DNA of 63,452 nt from Butyrivibrio sp. Lineage in GTDB: Bacteria; Bacillota; Clostridia; Lachnospirales; Lachnospiraceae. Position numbers and translations under genes: made by a program. Within the stretch, counting starts at the first letter, position 1, and the number at the start of each line of letters is the position of its first letter. This document shows positions 8,185-15,240 of the stretch, in pieces. A model generated the notes under the pieces. It had not been told where the DNA came from. It ran no database searches and was given only the letters and a program-made list of their open reading frames with translations. The stretch lies in NCBI GenBank assembly GCA_016297265.1, contig JAEDHB010000004.1, positions 1-63,452 of the forward strand, read 5' to 3'.

Positions 8185-10137
8185 TTACGCTTTTTCCCAT
8201 ATGGCATATAATGTTTTTATGTTTCCAAGGAATGTATATATCAACTTATCAGTGACGGTTGCCCCTGCCCGGTAAACCGCAGTTGACGCATTCTTAGTAA
8301 AACACCAGCCTCTAAATACATATCCTTTTCGGGATAATTTAGGCAAAAATGTATTGCCTGCTTTTCCATATGTATATGTAACAGTCTTAATGTTAGTTCC
8401 TCTTCCAATGCTGTTATTGTATACAAAAGTCGTCCTGTCAGGTTTCCATATTGCATATATATTATATTTCTTGTTTGCCAAATGATTAATCATATTGTTT
8501 GAAACAGTCTCACCCGGCTTATAGATTTTTGTAGTTCCATCCTTTGCAAATGCCCAACCGACATGAACATATCCCTTTCTGGACAATCTAGGCAGCATTT
8601 TTGCACTAACACCATATGTATATGTTACGCTCTTAATCATAGTTCCGCTACCAATATTGTTATTATACTCAAGCGTTAATGTATTACGCTTCAATACAGG
8701 ATAGACAATGCAGAATTTTCCAAGATTGCTTTTTATCTCACTGTTTGAGAAATTATAATTCAGAGGATATTCCGCTGTTGCAGAATTGTATTTCTTACTC
8801 CATCCTATCAGTCTGTATCCAACCCGGCTTGTTGAAAAAACAACTGTATTACTTACTGAATCTTCACATAATATCATACTTCCGAGCGAAGGTCCTCCCA
8901 CATTTGCTCTTGCCTGAACTACATAATAGTTAATATTACCATAATCATAATTTTGAACTGTGGTCATATTTTTCCACTCATTAGCCTGTTCAACATTTGT
9001 AAAAATCATATTTCCGGAATTAGTCTGATTTGCAATAAATGCTGCCATATAGCATATTTTAGACGATGAAATTCCCTTTTTATTATTAAAGAAAAAGCCA
9101 TAATTTGGTCCTAATACTCCATTTTGTTCATTCATTTCACCAATATTAATAATACGAGACGTAGTTGCACCATGATAACGACTTACTACGTATCTCGAAT
9201 CAAAACCATGACATTCATTATTATTATATACGTCATATAGACAGGCAGTCGCCAAATAGGTGCCCAAAAAGGTCATATGGACTTTGTCACCATACAAAAG
9301 ATCATTAACATAACCCAGCTTTCCCCCCACTCTTGAATATACAGAATACATATATTGGTCTTGAGCACTCGCCTTATGAGTTCCCGCATAGAGTAAATAA
9401 TTGCAGAATGCTCTTCCCTCATATGAACAATACAGCTTGTTGTAATGCAAATCTTCTGTCCTGTTATTGTTAACCTGTTCAATTGCATCGGTAATAATAC
9501 CATCAATAACTGTCTGTTCACTTACAAATACTTCCAGCGAATCTTTCCACCTGCTAATTGATGATCTTACAATAAAACTTGTATTACTATCTCCTAAACA
9601 CGCAATTATTGTTCTTATTGCTTCCGCAGTTTCAACTGAATCAACATCTCCTGATGGATTACCTGTATTATAGAATGTCTGCAATACAATATGATTATAT
9701 CTCTTAACAGAATTGGTATTATAATCCCATATTGCATCACAATACCTTTCAAATACAACTTTGTTATAAGCGTATTGTTTCTGACCGGATTCCGTTACTG
9801 AATGTACTTTAAAATATTTCTTTTCTTCTTCTGTGATTTTAGTTACATCCCCCTCGCATCTTACCACAATGCTGATAGCTTTTGCATGTTCTTTGAGAGA
9901 ACGTCCACCATATGTACATGTACTGTACCGGATGTTTTTCCCCGCACCATAAAATGCAAAATTCTTAAACTGTTCAGGCAAATTATTGTAATATGTCAGA
10001 CTGTTACCAATAAACAGAAATTTATCCGTATCCGTTGTTTCAGCAGCATAACTTTTATTCTTAATCGCTAATAATCCGATTACGGAAACTAATACTAATG
10101 TTATGTACATCACCATGTTTTTAATTATTCTTTTCAT
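8185..10137 (-). CDS. Secreted SGNH/GDSL-type hydrolase with two C-terminal InlB B-type repeats
   Basis: This 650-residue exported protein has a signal segment at residues 1-31 (AXA-like site near YAA). An SGNH hydrolase fold follows, with block I FIGNSLTYY (Ser46 as nucleophile), YGGRSL as a plausible block II and GDKVHMTFLG as the block V Asp284/His287 pair. Two repeats of about 75 residues near 495-570 and 575-648 share LSRKGYV..GW and YAIW, typical of the Listeria-Bacteroides (InlB B) repeat. It is expected outside the cell, removing ester or acetyl groups from an unknown substrate. It overlaps selD by 17 bases and ends 13 bases before yedF, so it is embedded in a selenium operon with which it has no known link. 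Only a weak ribosome site precedes the ATG, consistent with coupling to selD. Confidence 0.82.
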   Translation of the reverse strand: MKRIIKNMVMYITLVLVSVIGLLAIKNKSYAAETTDTDKFLFIGNSLTYYNNLPEQFKNFAFYGAGKNIRYSTCTYGGRSLKEHAKAISIVVRCEGDVTKITEEEKKYFKVHSVTESGQKQYAYNKVVFERYCDAIWDYNTNSVKRYNHIVLQTFYNTGNPSGDVDSVETAEAIRTIIACLGDSNTSFIVRSSISRWKDSLEVFVSEQTVIDGIITDAIEQVNNNRTEDLHYNKLYCSYEGRAFCNYLLYAGTHKASAQDQYMYSVYSRVGGKLGYVNDLLYGDKVHMTFLGTYLATACLYDVYNNNECHGFDSRYVVSRYHGATTSRIINIGEMNEQNGVLGPNYGFFFNNKKGISSSKICYMAAFIANQTNSGNMIFTNVEQANEWKNMTTVQNYDYGNINYYVVQARANVGGPSLGSMILCEDSVSNTVVFSTSRVGYRLIGWSKKYNSATAEYPLNYNFSNSEIKSNLGKFCIVYPVLKRNTLTLEYNNNIGSGTMIKSVTYTYGVSAKMLPRLSRKGYVHVGWAFAKDGTTKIYKPGETVSNNMINHLANKKYNIYAIWKPDRTTFVYNNSIGRGTNIKTVTYTYGKAGNTFLPKLSRKGYVFRGWCFTKNASTAVYRAGATVTDKLIYTFLGNIKTLYAIWEKA

Positions 10138-11188
10138 TAGTTTTTACCATCACTTTCCCATTTGTTTCTTTAGTAATTCTTCCAATAATACTTGCGATAT
10201 ATCCTTTTTGTTTCATTAACCCCACATATTCACAAGCTTCATTCTCGTCCATAGCAATGAGCAGTCCTCCGGAAGTCTGTGGGTCAAAAAGTACTTCTTC
10301 CCACTCAAAAGGTAAATCTTCAAAAGCAACCGAGTCCCCGACATAATTCCTGTTTTTCTGCCCTGCTCCGGTAATATAGAATTCCCTCGCACAATCAAGT
10401 GCATCTTCAATCACCGGAATACTACTGCAATACAGTTCGGCCGAAAATCTTCCGTCCAGCATCTCCTTCAAATGACCCAGTAATCCAAATCCTGTCACAT
10501 CAGTACATGCGTGGACATCGAAATCCGCAGCAATCTCCGCAGCATATTTATTAAGGGTTGTCATGGATGTTACCGCACTCTTATAAGCCCCGTCATTCAC
10601 CGCACCAAATCTGGCCGCTGTTGTTATTATCCCAACTCCCAAGGGCTTAGTCAATACTAAAACATCACCATTTTGCGGAGTATTGTTACGAAGAATTCTT
10701 GAAGGATTAACAAGTCCGGTAACTGAAAGTCCGTACTTAATTCCCTCATCCGCAATGGAATGACCTCCGCAAAGACATCCTCCGGCCTCGATAACCTTAT
10801 CCATACCTCCGCGCATAATTTCGCCCAGAATATTGATATCCATATTTTCCGGAAAACAGACAATGTTGAGAGCTGTTTTTACCTCGCCACCCATGGCATA
10901 TATATCACTCATTGCATTAGCAGCAGCAATCTGTCCAAAGGTATACGCATCCTCCACCATTGGCGGAAAAAAATCCAGTGTCTGCACAAAAGCTGTTGTA
11001 TCATCTATTTGATACACGGCTGCATCATCATGACTGTCAAATCCAACCATGAGCTTATCCTTCGGTTTCTGCGCCGGCAGTCGTTCCAAAATATGACTTA
11101 ACAGACCGGCTCCCAGCTTAGCGCCACAGCCGCCACTCTTGCAAAATATTTTGCCCTTCGAATCATGAATTGTTTCTGTTGTATTCAT
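10121..11188 (-). CDS. selD: Selenophosphate synthase SelD
   Basis: SelD makes selenophosphate from selenide and ATP, the Se donor for selenoproteins, seleno-tRNA or the Se-Mo cofactor. The N-terminal catalytic motif is SGGCGAK, with Cys21 (codon TGT, not selenocysteine TGA) and Lys24. The AIRS-fold motifs SHDDAAVY, GGHSIAD, TKPLGVG and DVTGFGLLGH are all present, and length is the normal 355 residues. No selA, selB or selC is in the window. With yqeB, yqeC, yedF and DUF3343 around it, its product probably serves a selenium-dependent molybdenum hydroxylase. It overlaps moaC by 26 bases. Confidence 0.95.
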   Translation of the reverse strand: MNTTETIHDSKGKIFCKSGGCGAKLGAGLLSHILERLPAQKPKDKLMVGFDSHDDAAVYQIDDTTAFVQTLDFFPPMVEDAYTFGQIAAANAMSDIYAMGGEVKTALNIVCFPENMDINILGEIMRGGMDKVIEAGGCLCGGHSIADEGIKYGLSVTGLVNPSRILRNNTPQNGDVLVLTKPLGVGIITTAARFGAVNDGAYKSAVTSMTTLNKYAAEIAADFDVHACTDVTGFGLLGHLKEMLDGRFSAELYCSSIPVIEDALDCAREFYITGAGQKNRNYVGDSVAFEDLPFEWEEVLFDPQTSGGLLIAMDENEACEYVGLMKQKGYIASIIGRITKETNGKVMVKTNEKNN

Positions 11189-11651
11189 AGTATCCGCTTT
11201 TGCCCCCTTCCTTATTTAGTAAATGTATGTCTCCCATAACCATCCCCCTGTCAATTGCCTTGCACATATCATATATTGTCAGAAGGGCTATGTTCACCCC
11301 CATCAACGCTTCCATTTCAACTCCTGTTTTGCCCACACAGGAAGCCGTGCAAATCACGGTAATACTGTAGGTATCCTCATCCGTCACGAAATCAATTTCG
11401 CATTTTGTAAGAGTAATATTATGACATAGCGGAATCAGGTCGGAATTCTTCTTTGCCCCCATAATACCGGCAATTCTTGCTACCGAAAGCACATCACCCT
11501 TCTTAACCGTCCCCTCTTTAACAGCCATAAAAGCATCCCTGCTCATATAGATTTTTCCTGATGCCACAGCAATTCTGTGGGTATCCGACTTATCGTGCAC
11601 ATCCACCATAAGTGCATTACCATCAGTGTCAAAATGTGTAAAATTATTCAC
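11163..11651 (-). CDS. moaC: Cyclic pyranopterin monophosphate synthase MoaC
   Basis: MoaC catalyses the second half of the first step of molybdenum cofactor synthesis, converting the MoaA product to cyclic pyranopterin monophosphate in the cytoplasm. The sequence has the family motifs MVDVHDKSDTHR, IPLCHNI and KTGVEMEAL, the last two forming the active site, and the usual length of 162 residues. MoaA and the later Moco genes are absent from the window. Its ATG overlaps the yqeC stop by 4 bases. Confidence 0.95.
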   Translation of the reverse strand: MNNFTHFDTDGNALMVDVHDKSDTHRIAVASGKIYMSRDAFMAVKEGTVKKGDVLSVARIAGIMGAKKNSDLIPLCHNITLTKCEIDFVTDEDTYSITVICTASCVGKTGVEMEALMGVNIALLTIYDMCKAIDRGMVMGDIHLLNKEGGKSGYYEYNRNNS

Positions 11652-12364
11652 TGCCGTTCCTCCATATCAAAAAAGGTAAAATAACAGTTCTCCGGCCCGC
11701 TGTTATGTATCGGGAATTCCTCTTCAAATTGGTTAAATATGCAATACCTGGCTGCCGAAGCAGAATTCTTATGAATTCCTCTTTCATCCGTCATCAGTCT
11801 TATAAAATCATCATAATTCAATATGTCATTCTCTGTTTTCTCTAAGATTTCACATACAATTTCCTTGCGATGGCAGACGTCACCGATTCTTCTGCCCATC
11901 GCAGTAAGTCCCAGAACACCTATAACAATATCCGCCTGCTTCGGTATCACCGGTTCCGAATCGCCGGGGGCCTTGCAGGGCAAATGCTTTGAACCATCAG
12001 CTTCCACAAAAACTATATCGCTTTCCGCAATGTATTTTTCCATTGTCACCTCGTCGCAGGCGGTCAGTTTGCCTTCCGCTGCTCTCTCTCCGACAACAGC
12101 AATCCTGTTTTGCGAAAATTTCATTCTCACCTCATCCGGATTATCCGCATAATGCTCCGCATCCATGACAATATGGGTACTTGTGGCAACAAGCGTTTTC
12201 AAGCCTGAATAGGCACAATATTTTGCAAGATAATACATAAGGGTGGTCTTGCCTCCCGCTCCGCAAATCGCAATCACATGCCCCTTTTCATTCAGAAAAG
12301 GAAATGCTTTTTGCAGCTCTGTTTCCTCCGGTTTGCCGGACCTTCCGTAGCCGTATACTTTCAT
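11648..12364 (-). CDS. yqeC: YqeC, putative selenium-dependent hydroxylase accessory P-loop protein
   Basis: The protein shows a P-loop AICGAGGKTTLMYYLA and the family motifs ATSTHI, VFVEADGSKHLPCKAP and LGLTAMG of the YqeC family, which co-occurs with selenium-dependent molybdenum hydroxylases. It probably binds a nucleotide or molybdopterin dinucleotide; the exact activity is unknown. ATG 12364 is preferred because an AGGGTG box precedes it. It is the first gene of the operon, directly behind a putative promoter at 12391-12418. Confidence 0.85.
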   Translation of the reverse strand: MKVYGYGRSGKPEETELQKAFPFLNEKGHVIAICGAGGKTTLMYYLAKYCAYSGLKTLVATSTHIVMDAEHYADNPDEVRMKFSQNRIAVVGERAAEGKLTACDEVTMEKYIAESDIVFVEADGSKHLPCKAPGDSEPVIPKQADIVIGVLGLTAMGRRIGDVCHRKEIVCEILEKTENDILNYDDFIRLMTDERGIHKNSASAARYCIFNQFEEEFPIHNSGPENCYFTFFDMEERQ

Positions 12365-12390
12365 TGTTAAATACACCCTGTTATGCTATT

Positions 12391-12418
12391 ATTATAAAAA
12401 AGTATCACAATCAATTAA
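12391..12418 (-). promoter_or_regulatory. Putative promoter of the yqeC-moaC-selD-yedF-yqeB operon
   Basis: A perfect -10 TATAAT (12391-12396, minus strand) lies 27 bases from the yqeC start codon. A weak -35 TTAATT (12413-12418) is separated by 16 bp. The divergent cysteine desulfurase gene starts at 12442, so the 77-base gap must drive both directions; no clear plus-strand promoter was seen. Confidence 0.45.
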
Positions 12419-12441
12419 TATTTTAATCAGGAGACCTGAAA

Positions 12442-13575
12442 ATGTCAATTTACTTAGATAATGCCGCAACCTCTGTCCGCAAGCCGGAATCCGTAATAAA
12501 TGCCATCAAAAATACAATAGAAAACTACGGCAATCCTGCAAGAGGAGTTTATACAGAAAGCCTAAATTCTTCAAGGCTGATATATGAGGCCAGAGAAAAT
12601 ATTGCAAAATTTGTCGGTTGTCCCGAGGTTTCACATGTTATTTTTACAAGCGGTGCCACGCAGGCACTCAATATGGCAATTGCAGGGATTTTTCACAAGG
12701 GTGACCATGTAATCACAACGGAGTTTGAACATAATTCCGTATTGAGACCGCTCAATCATCTTAAAGCGCTTGGAATAATTGAACTTGACTATGTTAAAAC
12801 AGATTCTCAATGTAATATTGATTTTCGCGATTTCGAACGCCTGATTAAGAAAAATACAAAAGCTATTGTCTGCACTCATGCGTCAAATGTTACAGGTGAC
12901 ATTCTGGACATTGGGATTATCGGCGAAATTGCTTATACACACAATCTGTGTTTTATTCTTGATGCGTCCCAGACCATTGGTGTAATCGGTATTGATATGG
13001 TAAAAAACCACATAAATGCACTCTGTTTTTCCGGTCACAAGGGACTTATGGGAGCGACGGGAACCGGCTGCCTGTGTATAAACGATATTGATGTGGAACC
13101 AATATTCTTTGGCGGCACGGGAATACAAAGCTTCGAGCCGGTGAGTCTCAGGGAATATCCTGAAAAGCTTGAGGTTGGAACCCCTAATATCATCGGTATC
13201 TCCGGACTGAATGCAGCTGTTCAATATATTAACTCGGTGGGAATCGAAAGGATTTTCTGCCATGAAAGCATGCTTCGTTCCTATTTTATCGGGGAAATGC
13301 AGGCTCTGGGCAGGTATCGGATTATGCAGAACGAAGCATTAAATCATACTGCCACCGTGGCGGTCATTCCCAAAGATACGGATGCCTCGGGCCTTGCTTC
13401 TTATCTGTCCGACCACGGAATTGCAATCAGAGCAGGTGTCCACTGTGCCCCCCTGCTTGTCAATGCTCTCGGGCAGCAAAACAACGGTATTGCACGATTC
13501 AGTTTCGGATATATGAATACACAGGAAGAAATTGATATATTGATTGATACATTAAAACAGGTATCTGTAAATTAA
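12442..13575 (+). CDS. Class V aminotransferase / cysteine desulfurase of the selenium-molybdenum hydroxylase cluster (EF2568 family)
   Basis: This PLP enzyme has YLDNAATS at the N-terminus, the cofactor lysine in SGHKGLMG and the C-terminal RAGVHCAPL motif, whose Cys is the persulfide-forming residue of SufS-type desulfurases. At 377 residues it fits the short EF2568-type subfamily known from selenium-dependent molybdenum hydroxylase loci. It would release sulfur from cysteine (or selenium from selenocysteine) for the molybdenum cofactor or SelD; which of these is inference. CAGGAGACCTGAAA precedes the ATG. It is transcribed away from yqeC and ends in a bidirectional terminator shared with the ABC-F gene. 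Confidence 0.9.
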   Translation: MSIYLDNAATSVRKPESVINAIKNTIENYGNPARGVYTESLNSSRLIYEARENIAKFVGCPEVSHVIFTSGATQALNMAIAGIFHKGDHVITTEFEHNSVLRPLNHLKALGIIELDYVKTDSQCNIDFRDFERLIKKNTKAIVCTHASNVTGDILDIGIIGEIAYTHNLCFILDASQTIGVIGIDMVKNHINALCFSGHKGLMGATGTGCLCINDIDVEPIFFGGTGIQSFEPVSLREYPEKLEVGTPNIIGISGLNAAVQYINSVGIERIFCHESMLRSYFIGEMQALGRYRIMQNEALNHTATVAVIPKDTDASGLASYLSDHGIAIRAGVHCAPLLVNALGQQNNGIARFSFGYMNTQEEIDILIDTLKQVSVN

Positions 13576-13590
13576 CAGATACCTTGTTTT
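13554..13590. terminator. Bidirectional terminator between the cysteine desulfurase and ABC-F genes
   Basis: The long inverted repeat AACAGGTATCTGT...ACAGATACCTTGTT has a short AT loop, with A-run and T-run flanks on both strands. The desulfurase stop codon lies within the loop, so the stem forms partly from coding sequence. It serves the two convergent genes. Confidence 0.85.
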
Positions 13591-13593
13591 ATG

Positions 13594-15147
13594 TTAATGC
13601 AGTTTTGAATATTCTTCCAGATTCCAGACCTTATCAACAAGCCCTTCATAGAATTCAGGTTCATGACACACTAACAGGATTGCTCCCTTATATGCCTTCA
13701 GCGCCCTTTTCAATTCATCCTTGGCATCCACATCCAGATGATTTGTCGGCTCATCCAATAAAAGAATATTGGTTTCGGAATTAATCAGCTTGCACAGACG
13801 GACTTTTGCCTGTTCACCACCACTTAACACTCTCACTTTGCTCTCGATGTGGTCCGTCGTAAGGCCGCATTTTGCAAGAGCGGAACGCACTTCATACTGG
13901 CTCAACGATGGAAATGTCTCCCATATTTCTTCTATACAGGTATTTTCACTTGGTTTGATTTCCTGTTCAAAATATCCTTTATAGAGGTAATCTCCCAGTA
14001 TTGCACTTCCTGACAGTGGTTTGATTAATCCAAGCACACTTTTAAGGAAGGTGGTTTTACCGATACCGTTGGTCCCCACAATTGCTATTTTTTCGCCGCG
14101 TTCCATGCGTAAATTAATTTCTTTGGAAAGCGGTCTTTCTTTTTCATATCCGATAACCAGGTCGTTTGTTTCAAAAATTACTTTTCCTGCCGCCCTTGCC
14201 TCTTTGAAATTAAACTCAGGCTTTGGCTTTTCTTTTGCAAGTTCAATTATGTCCATCTTATCAAGTTTTTTCTGCCTTGACATTGCCATATTTCTTGTTG
14301 CAACCCTGGCTTTGTTTCTTGCTACGAAGTCTTTCAGCTCAACAATTTCCTGCTGTTGTCTGCGGTAAGCTGCTTCAAGCTGGGCTTTTTTCACCTCATA
14401 GACTTCCTTAAACTTCTCATAATCTCCAACATATCTGTTAAGTTCCTGATTTTCCATATGATAAATAATATTTACCACACTATTGAGAAATTCCATATCA
14501 TGAGAGATAAGGATAAAAGCACTTTCGTAATCAAGAAGGTATCTCTTAAGCCACGCTATGTGATTTTCATCCAGATAGTTGGTCGGCTCATCAAGAAGCA
14601 ATATATCAGGCTTCTCAAGCAGAAGCTTCGCAAGTAAAACCTTGGTTCTCTGCCCTCCCGACAATTCCGTAACATCCATATCAAGTCCCAGTTCAAGAAG
14701 TCCAAAAGCTCTTGCAATTTCTTCAACCTTGGCATCAATCACATAAAAATCATGATTCGTAAGAAGATCCTGAATTGTGCCGGATTCTTCCATAAGTCTC
14801 ATCATCTCATCTTCGTCCGCCTCTGCCATTGCTTCAAAAAGTCCGGTCATTTTTTCCTCAAGTTCATAGAGATAGGAAAATGCAGAATGAAGGACATCAC
14901 TGATGGTCATGCCTGCTTCAAGCACCGTATGCTGGTCAAGATAGCCCACTCTGACATTCTTTGCCCACTCAACCTTGCCCTCGTCAGGCATAAGTTTACC
15001 GGTGACAATGTTCATAAAAGTGGATTTGCCCTCACCGTTAGCACCGATGAGCCCTATATGTTCTCCTTTCAGCAGTCTGAAGGATACATTATTAAAAATC
15101 GCTCTGTCGCCAAAACCATGGCTCAAGTTTTCAACATTTAGTATCAT
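13594..15147 (-). CDS. ABC-F family ATP-binding cassette protein (YkpA/YdiF type)
   Basis: A 517-residue soluble protein has two ABC domains in tandem and no membrane segments. NBD1 has GANGEGKST, LSGGQRTK and LLLDEPTNYLD; NBD2 has GTNGIGKTT, LSGGEQAK and LLLDEPTNHLD. The two are joined by a charged helical linker (about residues 240-310) of the P-site tRNA-interaction type. ABC-F proteins bind the ribosomal E site and act as translation factors or, in some subclasses, antibiotic protection proteins. Nothing here proves resistance. GGAAGG lies 6 bases before the ATG. The short transcribed leader contains a terminator-like hairpin. Confidence 0.9.
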   Translation of the reverse strand: MILNVENLSHGFGDRAIFNNVSFRLLKGEHIGLIGANGEGKSTFMNIVTGKLMPDEGKVEWAKNVRVGYLDQHTVLEAGMTISDVLHSAFSYLYELEEKMTGLFEAMAEADEDEMMRLMEESGTIQDLLTNHDFYVIDAKVEEIARAFGLLELGLDMDVTELSGGQRTKVLLAKLLLEKPDILLLDEPTNYLDENHIAWLKRYLLDYESAFILISHDMEFLNSVVNIIYHMENQELNRYVGDYEKFKEVYEVKKAQLEAAYRRQQQEIVELKDFVARNKARVATRNMAMSRQKKLDKMDIIELAKEKPKPEFNFKEARAAGKVIFETNDLVIGYEKERPLSKEINLRMERGEKIAIVGTNGIGKTTFLKSVLGLIKPLSGSAILGDYLYKGYFEQEIKPSENTCIEEIWETFPSLSQYEVRSALAKCGLTTDHIESKVRVLSGGEQAKVRLCKLINSETNILLLDEPTNHLDVDAKDELKRALKAYKGAILLVCHEPEFYEGLVDKVWNLEEYSKLH

Positions 15148-15168
15148 ATTAATCCTTCCTCACATAAC

Positions 15169-15197
15169 TAAAACCCTCCGAAATCGGCAGGGTTTTA
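15169..15197 (-). promoter_or_regulatory. Hairpin in the ABC-F leader (possible attenuator; may also terminate the upstream operon)
   Basis: A 9-bp inverted repeat, TAAAACCCT/AGGGTTTTA, encloses a second small stem CCGA/TCGG. It ends 21 bases upstream of the ABC-F start codon and lies within the leader predicted from the promoter at 15209-15237. On the minus strand it is followed by TTTTAGTTATG, a weak T-tract. It also lies 44 bases past the stop of the glycosyl/glycerophosphotransferase gene, so simple termination of that operon is an alternative. Confidence 0.55.
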
Positions 15198-15208
15198 GGG
15201 AATGCTGT

Positions 15209-15237
15209 TTTATACTTAAAATAGTATTGTAACTGAA
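15209..15237 (-). promoter_or_regulatory. Putative promoter of the ABC-F gene
   Basis: On the minus strand there is -35 TTCAGT (15232-15237), a 17-bp spacer and -10 TATAAA (15209-15214). Transcription would start near 15202 and give a leader of about 55 bases containing the hairpin at 15169-15197. Confidence 0.45.
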
Positions 15238-15240
15238 CGG

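Noticed and set aside
10121..11188. Possible selenocysteine in SelD
   Set aside because: The catalytic position is encoded by TGT (Cys) and no in-frame TGA is present.
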